Source of the DNA: Virgibacillus ndiopensis
GTDB taxonomy: Bacteria > Bacillota > Bacilli > Bacillales > Amphibacillaceae
DNA: 64,000 nucleotides
Assembly (NCBI RefSeq): GCF_900187325.1
Contig: NZ_FZMZ01000004.1
Coordinates: forward strand, 124,001-188,000
Direction of reading: 5' to 3'
Made by a program: the position numbers and the translations under genes. Positions 43,273-52,492 of the stretch are shown in pieces (within the stretch, counting starts at the first letter, position 1; each line of letters begins with the position of its first letter). The notes under the pieces are model-generated. The model saw only the letters and a list, made by a program, of their open reading frames with translations. It was not told the DNA's origin and did not search any database.

Positions 43273-44358
43273 TTAATAGACTTCATGCTTTGCAATGAAG
43301 TTTTCATCCCAGCTCAATCCAAACCCAGGGGCGTCATTTACTTTTACAATCCCGTGCTCACACCTTATTTGCTTTTCAAACAATGGACTAGCCCAACTCA
43401 TCCACTCTAGTTTCTTCGAATAATTAATAGAAGCAAAAATTTGTGATGAAAATTCTGGGAACAAATGTAGTGAAAAAGGCATATTATTGCATTCAAATAA
43501 TGGAAATAATTTTGTCCAACCTGTTAAACCACCAATTCGTTGTAAGTCTGGTGTATAAATAGGTTTTGGGCATTTTTCGAAAAATCGATGAAATGGCTTT
43601 ACCCCATACAAATTTTCACCCATCGCAATCGGAATACCCAAAACTTTGATCAAATAATTATAATCTTCCATATTATCTGTAGCAACGGGTTCTTCAAGCC
43701 AACTAATGTGATATTGAGAAATTTTTGTAGCGACGTTTATGACTTGTTCTCTATTCCATCCCTGGTTTACATCTGCTATAATTTCAACTTGCTCACCAAC
43801 TGCATTCCTAACCTCTTTAACAGCTTCTATATCTTCATTTTGGCTGCTGCGACCTAGTCTCATTTTTATTGCGGTAAACCCTTGATCAATAAGTTGACTT
43901 GCCTGCTTAGCTGCTTCAATTGGGGAAACTAACCATAAAGCATCACTTGCATAGGCAACCAGATTATCCCTCTGTTTTCCACCTAAAAGTTGATAAACTG
44001 GCACTTCCAATGCCTTCGCTTTAATATCCCATAAGGCAATATCAATCATCGAAAGAGCAAAGGTGGCTAATCCTTGATGTCCAAACAATCTTATGTCATC
44101 CCACATTTTGTACCATACTTTATTTGTATTACATGGATCCTCACCAATAACAGACTCTTTTAGCATTTTCAAGCACGATATAATAGCACTAGAACCATGA
44201 AAATTAAATCCTTGAATATAGGAAAGTCCATTAATATTATCATCCGTGTACACATCCAATAAAACAAAATAAATCTTATTTGATTTTCTAACACTTGATA
44301 TTACTGAAAAATTAATAGGAACTGACACGATTCTATACTTTAAATTAATGATTTTCAT
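43273..44358 (-). CDS. Enolase-superfamily dehydratase/racemase-like protein
   Basis: A 361-residue mandelate racemase/MLE family member. The KxK is changed to KMR (in FTAIKMRLGRS). Metal ligands are in IIADVNQGW, SWLEEPVA and IAMGENLYG, followed by TPDLQRIGGLTGW and a His in SLHLFPEF in place of the common APH. The substitution suggests a chemistry or substrate range different from the other four family members in the window. It is the last gene of the CUT1 importer operon. Substrate is not identified; a sugar acid or sugar-acid phosphate product is likely. Confidence 0.87.
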   Translation of the reverse strand: MKIINLKYRIVSVPINFSVISSVRKSNKIYFVLLDVYTDDNINGLSYIQGFNFHGSSAIISCLKMLKESVIGEDPCNTNKVWYKMWDDIRLFGHQGLATFALSMIDIALWDIKAKALEVPVYQLLGGKQRDNLVAYASDALWLVSPIEAAKQASQLIDQGFTAIKMRLGRSSQNEDIEAVKEVRNAVGEQVEIIADVNQGWNREQVINVATKISQYHISWLEEPVATDNMEDYNYLIKVLGIPIAMGENLYGVKPFHRFFEKCPKPIYTPDLQRIGGLTGWTKLFPLFECNNMPFSLHLFPEFSSQIFASINYSKKLEWMSWASPLFEKQIRCEHGIVKVNDAPGFGLSWDENFIAKHEVY

Positions 44359-44434
44359 GACACGCCCACCTTTTTCAACCTAACATAACCCGATCATGAC
44401 CAAAATTCCAATCCATCATAAGATATATACTCCC

Positions 44435-45064
44435 TTACAATGTTTCTTCATACCTATACTGTAAAGACAAAATAGCTTTATAAGCAATCCACGTACAAAC
44501 AAAACTTAAAACACTTCCACTAAAGAAGAGTATTAAACCAGGTAATTTTAACATTACAAAATATAGACCAATCGCTGATAGAATCATACCTAATGAACGT
44601 ATTGGTACAAGAAAAATAATGGCAAATGTTCTTTTAAAATATTGGGAAAACTTCAAATCAAAGTGCGTATAAATTGGAAAAATAAACATACAAAATACCA
44701 TAAAAATTAAAAAGATAGCGATTAAACCAACACGGTGCACTAAATAAATAAAATGTTCACGATTAGAAAATATTGCTAAATCAACATATAGAATAATACC
44801 AATGAGTAAAAGAATGAACCCTAGGCAGTTAATTTTCCAAAATTCCGTCCGATAAGATTGCCAGAACGTTTTAGAAATAGGAATATTCGTTTCTCCTATA
44901 ACTAACTTTTTTACAACAGTAAACATTGCAACGGTAGCAGGAAAAAAACCTAAAAACACTATTCCAATTAGGGTGAAAGTTATCCATAAAATATTTATGT
45001 AAGCTAAGGTAGTAATCCATCTACAAAATTGATAAATCCATCCCATCAATCTATTCATTTCCAT
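44435..45064 (-). CDS. DUF624 (YesL-like) membrane protein
   Basis: A 209-residue protein with about five or six membrane helices, N-terminal MNRLMGWIYQFCRWITTLAYINILWITFTLIGIVFLGFFPATVAMF and the segment around FWQSYRTEFWKIN, which fit DUF624/YesL proteins. These are regularly encoded with CUT1-type carbohydrate ABC importers in Bacillota, though their function is unknown. Start ATG at 45064 follows GAGGAGG. It sits between the metallo-hydrolase and the dehydratase genes. Confidence 0.85.
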   Translation of the reverse strand: MEMNRLMGWIYQFCRWITTLAYINILWITFTLIGIVFLGFFPATVAMFTVVKKLVIGETNIPISKTFWQSYRTEFWKINCLGFILLLIGIILYVDLAIFSNREHFIYLVHRVGLIAIFLIFMVFCMFIFPIYTHFDLKFSQYFKRTFAIIFLVPIRSLGMILSAIGLYFVMLKLPGLILFFSGSVLSFVCTWIAYKAILSLQYRYEETL

Positions 45065-45076
45065 GAAGTAACCTCC

Positions 45077-45871
45077 TCATAAATTATCATTTCTAGCTAT
45101 AAATCCATCATTCTTATCAAACAAATACCAATGTCCATGTTTCATAATATACCCCTTGACAATCCCACTATATGCCTCTACTTGCCTTATGAATTCCTTT
45201 GGATTTGCGGTGTTTTCTTTAAACATTCCAAAATGCATAGGTATGGCATATTTGGGCTGAATATGGGCAGTTAGCCTTGCTGCATCAGGTATATTCATAC
45301 ATCCAAGTCTCCCATTTATACATACCATCATCATATCAAGCTCCCAATCTGTAACCCCAATAAGATCATCCGAGTATGTTGTATCGCCAGTGATATAAAA
45401 CTTTATCCCGTTTAAATCAATTACGTAACCAATACTATCATTGGTGTGGATTGCCATTACAGCTTGTAACTGTAAATTACCTAATTGTATACCTTCTCCT
45501 CTATCAAGTTTTATAAGTCTAGTAGAAGAAATATTCATATCACGTAATATTTTTATACATGAAGATGGCCCTACTAGCTTTGACGATGGATTAAATTGTG
45601 AGATAAGAGGTACTGAATCAGGATCTAAATGATCTTTATGCTCATGCGTAAATAGGATAAAATCAGCTTTTGTATTTTTCGCTTCCGAAGGAGCTGGAAT
45701 AATTCGGTGGTAACCTATAGTTTTTGAACAAGCATTTGATAAGTATGGGTCAATATGATAAATTATGTTATCAGAATCCATTAAAGCGAAACCCGCCTGC
45801 CCTGTCCACGCTATCCCTAGTTGACCTTCTTGTACCTGTAGCTGATTTTGTTCTTGTGTAAAATTCAACAT
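45077..45871 (-). CDS. Metallo-beta-lactamase-fold hydrolase (UlaG-like lactonase)
   Basis: A 264-residue MBL-fold protein. The metal-binding HxHxDH is FTHEHKDHLDPDSVP; further ligands are in AVMAIHTND, FYITGDTTYSD (Asp) and YAIPMHFGMF (His). This is the pattern of UlaG, the L-ascorbate-6-phosphate lactonase, and of related YtkL-type proteins. It probably hydrolyses a lactone of the sugar acid handled by the operon. A cre-like site and a 221-base gap precede it, so it may have its own promoter separate from the dehydrogenase upstream. Confidence 0.87.
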   Translation of the reverse strand: MLNFTQEQNQLQVQEGQLGIAWTGQAGFALMDSDNIIYHIDPYLSNACSKTIGYHRIIPAPSEAKNTKADFILFTHEHKDHLDPDSVPLISQFNPSSKLVGPSSCIKILRDMNISSTRLIKLDRGEGIQLGNLQLQAVMAIHTNDSIGYVIDLNGIKFYITGDTTYSDDLIGVTDWELDMMMVCINGRLGCMNIPDAARLTAHIQPKYAIPMHFGMFKENTANPKEFIRQVEAYSGIVKGYIMKHGHWYLFDKNDGFIARNDNL

Positions 45872-45909
45872 AGCAATTCACCCTTTGCTAAAATTTAAAA
45901 TCGTTGATT

Positions 45910-45923
45910 TGAAAACGCTATTA
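45910..45923. promoter_or_regulatory. cre-like site upstream of the metallo-hydrolase gene
   Basis: TGAAAACGCTATTA agrees with TGWAANCGNTNWCA at 13 of 14 positions (T in place of C at position 13). It lies 39-52 bases upstream of the start codon in a 221-base intergenic region that holds no other recognised feature. Confidence 0.45.
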
Positions 45924-46092
45924 AATTGCTTTTAAACTATTGTTTTTAACAGCTTTCGTACCTATTAAACACCTATTTATGATTATCTTTTAAAAAAGTC
46001 TCATTGCAGTACTCATTCTGCATTGGTTCCTAGATCAAATGTTAGTATATTTCTTTATTACAAGTTCAGAACAATTCACTATTTCACTAGTC

Positions 46093-47124
46093 TCATAATG
46101 AAAGGTATCTTTTCAATTGATCAAGTAATTCTGGAGTCCAATCAATAAATTCAAAGACGGTATGAAAATTTCTGACTTTCCGATTATATGTCTCAACAGT
46201 AAGCAGTGTTTCTTCTATCTCTTCCCACGAGATCCCCAGAATATCCGGCCGATAAAGTACACTAGCATCATCAAACGCTTTTAAAAGCATATGATAACGG
46301 CTATCTTTCATATAGAATTGCTGCAAAAATGAAGCTATAACTATTCCCAGTGCTACAATTTCTCCGTGAACATACGTTTTTCCAGTTACTAATTCTAAAT
46401 TCCAAGCAAAAAGGTGTTCAGAACCAGCACTAATTGGTTTATCAGGATGTAAGATATATAATTCAGCTGAATTCTTGATATTTTCCATTAATAAATGGAC
46501 GCCCTGTTCAGTCATCTCTCCGATCTCATCAGCACGTTTTGTCATAGAATCAACTAATTGGACAATCTGTTCTTTAATTTCTTGATCCACATCTTTCGTC
46601 AATCCTTTTTGAGAAGCTATCATCCAATCATTTAACGTTGTTTGCAAATATAGAAAATCTCCATAACCTGCACGATTGTATCGTGGTTCGGATAATCGAA
46701 TCAGTTCGTAATCCACTAAAATTCTTTTTGGATAGCCATCCACCTTAAACCCGAAAGCGCTGCCATTTCTTTTAATTGAAATAAAATCGCTAAAAGGAGC
46801 ATTAGTCGATGTAATCGATGGGACTAATAAAGGAATTTTCCCATGCTGATAGGCAAAGTACTTAGCTGCATCAATTGCTGTTCCACCTCCTAGCCCTACT
46901 ATTTCTACATTATCAATTAAAGTTTTACTGATTTCGTCAAGCTTTTCTTTATCCAGTGTATCCACCAGGATAACTTGTTCAGGTGGATTGTCTTCAAAAA
47001 ACTGTTTTCCTAAATTCCAGGGAATTTCCATCGTAATTATAATATAACGCTGCAAATTAATTGTTTCTTTTGTAATTAAAAGCTTCCCATATTTTGTATG
47101 AATGTGTTGAACCAAATTAAACAT
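46093..47124 (-). CDS. Glycerol-1-phosphate dehydrogenase-like protein (iron-containing ADH / DHQS superfamily)
   Basis: A 343-residue dehydrogenase of the dehydroquinate synthase-like superfamily. NAD(P)-binding VGLGGGTAIDAAKYFAY, then VPSITSTNAPFSDF, and metal ligands in GYGDFLYL (Asp), SAGSEHLFAW (His) and YVHGEIVALG (His) match glycerol-1-phosphate dehydrogenase (AraM/EgsA) relatives. Start ATG at 47124 follows AGGAGG. It follows the ABC permease genes by 45 bases. It probably oxidises or reduces a sugar-alcohol phosphate or sugar-acid related to the imported substrate; not a lipid-ether role given the context. Confidence 0.82.
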   Translation of the reverse strand: MFNLVQHIHTKYGKLLITKETINLQRYIIITMEIPWNLGKQFFEDNPPEQVILVDTLDKEKLDEISKTLIDNVEIVGLGGGTAIDAAKYFAYQHGKIPLLVPSITSTNAPFSDFISIKRNGSAFGFKVDGYPKRILVDYELIRLSEPRYNRAGYGDFLYLQTTLNDWMIASQKGLTKDVDQEIKEQIVQLVDSMTKRADEIGEMTEQGVHLLMENIKNSAELYILHPDKPISAGSEHLFAWNLELVTGKTYVHGEIVALGIVIASFLQQFYMKDSRYHMLLKAFDDASVLYRPDILGISWEEIEETLLTVETYNRKVRNFHTVFEFIDWTPELLDQLKRYLSL

Positions 47125-47169
47125 ATTAAACCTCCTCGTTTTGTATAGAAATTTTTTAACGAAAAACAA

Positions 47170-48015
47170 TTATCCTTTTACAGATCCTCCTGTCAACCCT
47201 TCAACTAGATAACGCTGTAAGAAAATAAATACCATCACTACTGGTATGCAAACAATGGTAGACGCGGCCATCATTCCACTCCAATCATGTTTAAACTGAC
47301 CAGCAAAGGAAAGTATCATCCCCGGAGGTAGCGTTTTCATCCCAACATCGTTAATTAACGTCAAAGGAAATAACAAGTTATTCCAAGCGTCCATAAAAGC
47401 AAAAATGCCTGTAGTAACTATCCCTGGTACTATTAGAGGTATTACAATTTTTTTCATAATCTGAAATCTACTGCATCCATCTATCATTGCGGCTTCTTCT
47501 ATTTCAATTGGTATCGAATCCACAAATCCCTTTATCATCCAAATACCAAAAGGGATAGTAAAAGAAGTAAATCCTAAAATCAAACCTAAGTAAGTATTTA
47601 ATAAGTTAGTCTGAACAAAAAGTAAATAAATTGGAATCAGCAATACTACAAGCGGAAACATTTGCGTTACCAATACACTCATTAAGATAGATTTTCGAAA
47701 TCTAAATCGTAAGCGAGACAATGCATACCCCGCAAGTGTTGCTACTATTATAGCAATTACTACAGTTCCCAATGAGGTTATGACACTATTAATAAAATAA
47801 CCGTAAATTGGATTTTCTCCATTAATAAGTTCTATATAGCTTTGTATATTAAGACCTTCTGGCCATAAAGTAGGTATTGCATCGAATACGTCCATATCCC
47901 TTTTTAAGCTTGTCACCAGCATCCAATAAATTGGAAATAATGTCCATAATAAAGTTAAAATTACAATTATCGCCATAGCACTATACCATAATGAAGAATG
48001 TTTTCGTTTTATCAA
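47170..48015 (-). CDS. CUT1 ABC importer permease (MalG family)
   Basis: A 281-residue permease with six helices. N-terminal LLWTLFPIYWMLVTSLK, the conserved SLGTVVIAIIVATLAGYALSRLRFR, and the ATPase-contacting EAA loop EIEEAAMIDGCSRFQIMKKIVIPLIVPG are standard for MalG-type proteins. The start is TTG at 48015 with GGGAGTG before it. It pairs with the MalF-type permease upstream. No ATPase gene is present; Bacillaceae often share MsmX between CUT1 importers. Confidence 0.93.
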   Translation of the reverse strand: MIKRKHSSLWYSAMAIIVILTLLWTLFPIYWMLVTSLKRDMDVFDAIPTLWPEGLNIQSYIELINGENPIYGYFINSVITSLGTVVIAIIVATLAGYALSRLRFRFRKSILMSVLVTQMFPLVVLLIPIYLLFVQTNLLNTYLGLILGFTSFTIPFGIWMIKGFVDSIPIEIEEAAMIDGCSRFQIMKKIVIPLIVPGIVTTGIFAFMDAWNNLLFPLTLINDVGMKTLPPGMILSFAGQFKHDWSGMMAASTIVCIPVVMVFIFLQRYLVEGLTGGSVKG

Positions 48016-48030
48016 TTATTTCACTCCCTA

Positions 48031-48963
48031 TTAATATTCTTTTTGCAACAGCCGGATATAAACAATTGACATGACAAGGAGAACAACTACCCATATCATT
48101 CCTACGGCAGACGCATAACTGAGTTGGAATTTTTCAAAAGCCAATTTATAAATATGAAGAACCGAAGTTAATGTAGATTCTCCAGGCCCACCGCCAGTCA
48201 TTGTAAAAATTATTGGGAAATTATTAAAATTCCTTATTAACATTAACAGGCTACTGATTACTAGAATACCTTTTATATTTGGAAGGGTTACATGCCAAAA
48301 TTCTTGCCACCTATTGGCTCCTTCTGCAAAGGCAGCCTCCTGTAAATCTCTGGGTACTGTTTTTAATCCAGCAGCAATCATTAAGGTGTGGAATGGAATT
48401 TGGTTCCACACATGCGCTACAATTATTGCAATCATAGCTAAATTTCCATCCATTAACCAAGGTACGTATTCTTCAATAACTCCTAACCTCTGCAGGAAAA
48501 AGTTAATTATCCCCACATCATAATCAAACATATACAAAAATAAAAATCCTACAACAATTCCTGGAATTACCCAAGGTATTAGAATTAACCCCCGCAACCC
48601 CGAGAATTTTTTGGGTAACTGGTCTAATGCAATAGCTATAACAAGTGCGATAATTACACTTATGAATACAGTAGTAAGAGTAAAGGTAAATGTATTTTTT
48701 ACGGTGGTCCAAAATGTATCATCATGTAATAATCGCTGAAAATTTTCAAATAGGACAAAAGAGTTTTGATTAGGCTTGGTTAGTTCTCGATTATAAAACG
48801 ATAAAATAAAGGCTCTTAACAAAGGATAAAGAATAACAAAGCTCATTATAATCAGCCCAGGCGCCAACAATATGACCGCGGTTTTTGAAGAATCGTGGAG
48901 ATTTCCCCCACGATTCTTCAATTGAACATTATTTTTCTTTTTCCTAAACTTATTATTCGGCAT
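48031..48963 (-). CDS. CUT1 ABC importer permease (MalF/UgpA family)
   Basis: A 310-residue permease with six helices, beginning with a basic N-terminus, then VILLAPGLIIMSFVILYPLLRAFILSFYN. The EAA loop is DLQEAAFAEGANRWQEFWHVTLPNIKG. FFTGGGPGEST-type substrate loop is seen in TMTGGGPGESTLT. The ATG follows GGAGG. It combines with the MalG-type permease, the binding protein at 48991 and a distant ATPase. Confidence 0.93.
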   Translation of the reverse strand: MPNNKFRKKKNNVQLKNRGGNLHDSSKTAVILLAPGLIIMSFVILYPLLRAFILSFYNRELTKPNQNSFVLFENFQRLLHDDTFWTTVKNTFTFTLTTVFISVIIALVIAIALDQLPKKFSGLRGLILIPWVIPGIVVGFLFLYMFDYDVGIINFFLQRLGVIEEYVPWLMDGNLAMIAIIVAHVWNQIPFHTLMIAAGLKTVPRDLQEAAFAEGANRWQEFWHVTLPNIKGILVISSLLMLIRNFNNFPIIFTMTGGGPGESTLTSVLHIYKLAFEKFQLSYASAVGMIWVVVLLVMSIVYIRLLQKEY

Positions 48964-48990
48964 ATAATAACCTCCAATTAAATGTAGGAT

Positions 48991-50286
48991 TTATTCATTA
49001 TCTGCTGTAACTGTATCAAGGTCTTTTTGAATTTGATCTAGTATTTCTTGTATTGAAGTTTTAGTAGTTATAAGTTCTTGCATTTGCGTTGCGAATGTTG
49101 TCGCCATATCTGCGTAATCGGCACCAAACGGTGGTACAATAGCAGTGGGGAGTATGTCATTAAGAAACACCTTCATGTGAGGGCTTTCTTTTAATTCTGG
49201 AAAGCGTTCTGCTGCACTTGATGTAACCGGTAAATTCCCCATAGGCATAACATATTCTTCTAATGCGACATCACTGTTCGCAAGAAACTCAAGAAATTTC
49301 ACTGCTTCTTTCTTATGCTCTGAATCTTCAAAAACCGCAGTAAAGTGGTCACTACCTCCTATTGCAGAATAAGATTTACCGTCCTCACCGGCTGGCAAAG
49401 TAGTTACGCCCCATGTTTCATTAAAGACCTCGTCTGTAATTGCGTCATCAAAACTTTGAACTGTCCCTTTAAAAAGAGGAGCGTCAAAAGCAAAAGCAAG
49501 TCGGTTTTGAGCGGCAAGCGGTCTAAATTCTCCTAACTTTTTGCCGGGCAATGTATATTCTTTTTCAACTAGTTTCCTCAGCCATTCACCATACTTGGTC
49601 AACTCGTCTACTTGGACGTTTTCATTATCGAAAGGTATTTTATCAATTGTAGCCATAAAAGACCATTGAAATGTAGCTGCAAATGCCCTTGGGCTAGTGT
49701 CAAATTGAAGCGGAATGACATCTGGCAACTTTTTAACTGCTTCCATAGCTGAATCAAGTTCTACCATTGTTTTTGGTGGTTTATTTGGATCAAGTCCTGC
49801 TTCTTTCATAATTTTTTTATTGTACCAAAATCCATTAATTCCACCAGTCCAAGGTACAAGGTAATGTTTATCTTCATAGAGACCGGTATCATAATAAGAA
49901 GATATTAAATCTGATTCATAATCTTGTGATAAAAGATCATCTACAGGCTGCAGTACTCCCATTGCCGCTAAGCTTACCCCTGTGCTGGCATCCACTTGTG
50001 CAATATCCGGTGCATTCCCACCATTGGACATAACGGTTAATTGATTTTGAATCTCTGAAAATGGTACCGTTACAGGTTTAATTTTAATGTTGGGATTTTC
50101 CGACTCAAACGCATCAATTACTTTATTAATTTTTTCCTCCGTTGCTTTTTCAGCTGTCGCCCAGTTAACAAATTCTAGTTCTATTTGATTACTTTCAGAC
50201 GAAGTCTCCCCTGCAGAACATGCAACAAGCATTAACACTAAACCAACTAATAATGTTAATAAACAAACAGATTTTACTTTTGACAT
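48991..50286 (-). CDS. CUT1 ABC importer substrate-binding lipoprotein
   Basis: A 431-residue extracellular solute-binding protein of family 1. Lipobox LVAC at the end of the signal peptide. The mature protein has ELEFVNWATAEKATEEKINKVIDAFESENPNIKIKPVTVPF and DIAQVDASTGVSLAAMGVLQPVDDL, typical of sugar and sugar-acid/phosphate binding proteins (UgpB-like). It is the first gene of the operon to 43273. The upstream 144 bases hold no promoter I could identify with confidence. Substrate unknown. Confidence 0.93.
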   Translation of the reverse strand: MSKVKSVCLLTLLVGLVLMLVACSAGETSSESNQIELEFVNWATAEKATEEKINKVIDAFESENPNIKIKPVTVPFSEIQNQLTVMSNGGNAPDIAQVDASTGVSLAAMGVLQPVDDLLSQDYESDLISSYYDTGLYEDKHYLVPWTGGINGFWYNKKIMKEAGLDPNKPPKTMVELDSAMEAVKKLPDVIPLQFDTSPRAFAATFQWSFMATIDKIPFDNENVQVDELTKYGEWLRKLVEKEYTLPGKKLGEFRPLAAQNRLAFAFDAPLFKGTVQSFDDAITDEVFNETWGVTTLPAGEDGKSYSAIGGSDHFTAVFEDSEHKKEAVKFLEFLANSDVALEEYVMPMGNLPVTSSAAERFPELKESPHMKVFLNDILPTAIVPPFGADYADMATTFATQMQELITTKTSIQEILDQIQKDLDTVTADNE

Positions 50287-50430
50287 TTTTTACCCTCCTA
50301 AAAATTTCCTTGTGATTTTTTGGATTCTTAGAGATAATGCCTTATATCATTGTAATACTGTACGTTATACTTCAAAATCACACCCTCTAACTATTTAGCA
50401 ATCCTTATCTACCATGGGTATCAATTACAC

Positions 50431-51921
50431 CTAAGTCTTGTTTTCTACTTTTTTAGAAAAATATGGCTTTACTATTGGTAACAAAAAAGATAGGAAAGCA
50501 ATCAGAATAAATATTGCAGAAATTGGTTTAGTCAAAAAAATCATCCAGCTACCATCTGACAGAAGTAATGCCTGTCTAAAGGAAGTCTCAGCAATAGGAC
50601 CTAATACGATACCAAGCAGCATAGGTATAATTGGGAACCCAAATTTTGGCATGATATAGCCTATTACACCAAATATCATCATAAGTTTGACATCGAATAA
50701 TGTATTGTTTACACCATATGCACCAATAAAACTTAGAGCCAGCAATATAGGAAGTAATAAACTTACCGGTATAGCAGTAATTTTAACGAACAATTTTATT
50801 GCTAACCTACCCTGTATAAACATGACAATATTGACAATTAGGAGTCCAATCATAATCGTATAAACAACATCTGCATGATTGGTAAATAACTGTGGTCCTG
50901 GAGTTAATCCCTGCATCGTCAAAGCACCTAGCATAATTGCAGTCACCATATCGCCAGGTATCCCTAAAGTCAATAGAGGGATTAATGTGGCGCCTGTTAC
51001 ACCGTTATTACCTGCCTCTGAAGCAGCGATTCCACCTAGAGATCCCTTTCCAAACTGCTTTTTGTTTTTTGAAACTCTATAGGCTTCGTTATAGCTAAGA
51101 AACGAAGCAATAGCAGCTCCGGTTCCAGGAATTGCCCCAACAAATGTACCGATCCCACTCGATTTAAGGATTGTTTTCATATGAGGTCTTACTTTTGAAA
51201 ATGGTAGTTTTGTATCGACATTTCTGTCATCATGAGTATTTGGTAAATGGGCTGTTTGAGCACGATTTATAATTTCAGAAATCGCGAATAATCCAACCAA
51301 AGCCGGAATTAACGAAATACCACTCATCAAATATTCATTATTAAACGATACCCTAGGAATTCCATCAATAGGGTCAATACCAATAGTGGATATAAATAAG
51401 CCTAAAAACCCCATAATCATACCTTTTATAATAGATTTACCGCTTACACTTGCAATCATGGTCAAGCCAAACAAAGCTAAAGCAAAGAATTCAGTAGGTC
51501 CAAAATTAAGAGCAAATTTAGCAATTTGAGGTCCAATAAATAATAATATTAAGGCACTGAATAGCCCGGCAATTACTGAAGCAAAGAGCGCTATACGTAA
51601 TGCCATACCAGCTTTTCCCTGTTTAGCCATTTCATAACCGTCTATAACAGTCGCTGCTGAGGCTGGTGTTCCTGGTGTTCGAATGAGTATGGCTGTAATC
51701 GATCCTCCGTAAATTCCCCCACAATAAACACCAAGTAGTAACAGCATCCCTGTGGTTGGTGTAAGTCCGAATGTAACCGGGAGCATAAGTGCTACTCCGA
51801 CTGTCGCGGTTAAACCCGGTAATGAACCAAACACGATACCAGTCGCCACTCCTAGAAAAATAAATAGTATATTCTCTATTTGAAAAACATCTACGAAACT
51901 GTTAATTAGTAGTTCGCCCAC
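50431..51921 (-). CDS. tctA: TTT transporter large membrane subunit (TctA family)
   Basis: A 496-residue protein with about 12 helices. Landmarks are GIVFGSLPGLTATVGVALMLPVTFGLTP, IRTPGTPASAATVIDGYEMAKQGKAGMALR, SSGIGTFVGAIPGTGAAIASFLSYNEA and NNGVTGATLIPLLTLGIPGDMVTAIMLG. Start GTG at 51921 is eight bases after AAAGGG; GTG at 51930 overlaps that site. It is last in a C-B-A TTT cluster beside dgoD and may carry D-galactonate or a related aldonate. Confidence 0.94.
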   Translation of the reverse strand: MGELLINSFVDVFQIENILFIFLGVATGIVFGSLPGLTATVGVALMLPVTFGLTPTTGMLLLLGVYCGGIYGGSITAILIRTPGTPASAATVIDGYEMAKQGKAGMALRIALFASVIAGLFSALILLFIGPQIAKFALNFGPTEFFALALFGLTMIASVSGKSIIKGMIMGFLGLFISTIGIDPIDGIPRVSFNNEYLMSGISLIPALVGLFAISEIINRAQTAHLPNTHDDRNVDTKLPFSKVRPHMKTILKSSGIGTFVGAIPGTGAAIASFLSYNEAYRVSKNKKQFGKGSLGGIAASEAGNNGVTGATLIPLLTLGIPGDMVTAIMLGALTMQGLTPGPQLFTNHADVVYTIMIGLLIVNIVMFIQGRLAIKLFVKITAIPVSLLLPILLALSFIGAYGVNNTLFDVKLMMIFGVIGYIMPKFGFPIIPMLLGIVLGPIAETSFRQALLLSDGSWMIFLTKPISAIFILIAFLSFLLPIVKPYFSKKVENKT

Positions 51922-51938
51922 AATAATCACCCTTTAAA

Positions 51939-52415
51939 TTAAGGAAGTCTGATGTACATTATGTTTTCAAAAACGTATTGCAATGCAAATATGGTAGCAA
52001 TCAGAATTAAATACAAATACCATTTACGCGCCTTCAATAACCACATAACCACAGACATGGAAATAACTGTTGAACACAAGTATCCAATTATATCTGCTAA
52101 ATAAATATAACCAATCATAACAATAAACACCCAAACACCTACCGAAACTTTACCTCGTGGTTCTGAAGTTTCTTCTGTTCCCTCGTCTTTTTCCAAATTA
52201 TTTTCTGAATCACCAATTTTAAAAAACGATTTAATTACAAGAAAAGCACTAAGTATAATTAATGCTATGGTAATGAACTTTGGAAAAAAACTAGGTCCCA
52301 CTGTTGTCATTCCCTCACTTGATTCAATGCCATAAGGAATAATAACAAACCAAGATAATAAGCTGATGAAAAGTAAGACAAACCCGGAATACCTGTCTCT
52401 CATTCTTTCATCCAT
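51939..52415 (-). CDS. tctB: TTT transporter small membrane subunit (TctB family)
   Basis: A 158-residue TctB protein with four helices. The first is SGFVLLFISLLSWFVIIPYGI, then a charged loop with EKDEGTEETSEPRGK, and three later helices (VGVWVFIVMIGYIYLADIIGYL). Start ATG at 52415 follows AGGAGG; the longer frame to 52454 would overlap that site. It works with TctA next to it. Confidence 0.87.
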   Translation of the reverse strand: MDERMRDRYSGFVLLFISLLSWFVIIPYGIESSEGMTTVGPSFFPKFITIALIILSAFLVIKSFFKIGDSENNLEKDEGTEETSEPRGKVSVGVWVFIVMIGYIYLADIIGYLCSTVISMSVVMWLLKARKWYLYLILIATIFALQYVFENIMYIRLP

Positions 52416-52492
52416 ATACTTCCTCCTATTTTTTAGGTGAGAACCAAGGGACAAAAAGGGTACAAAAAGATTTTTTGCATCCTTTTTGTAGT

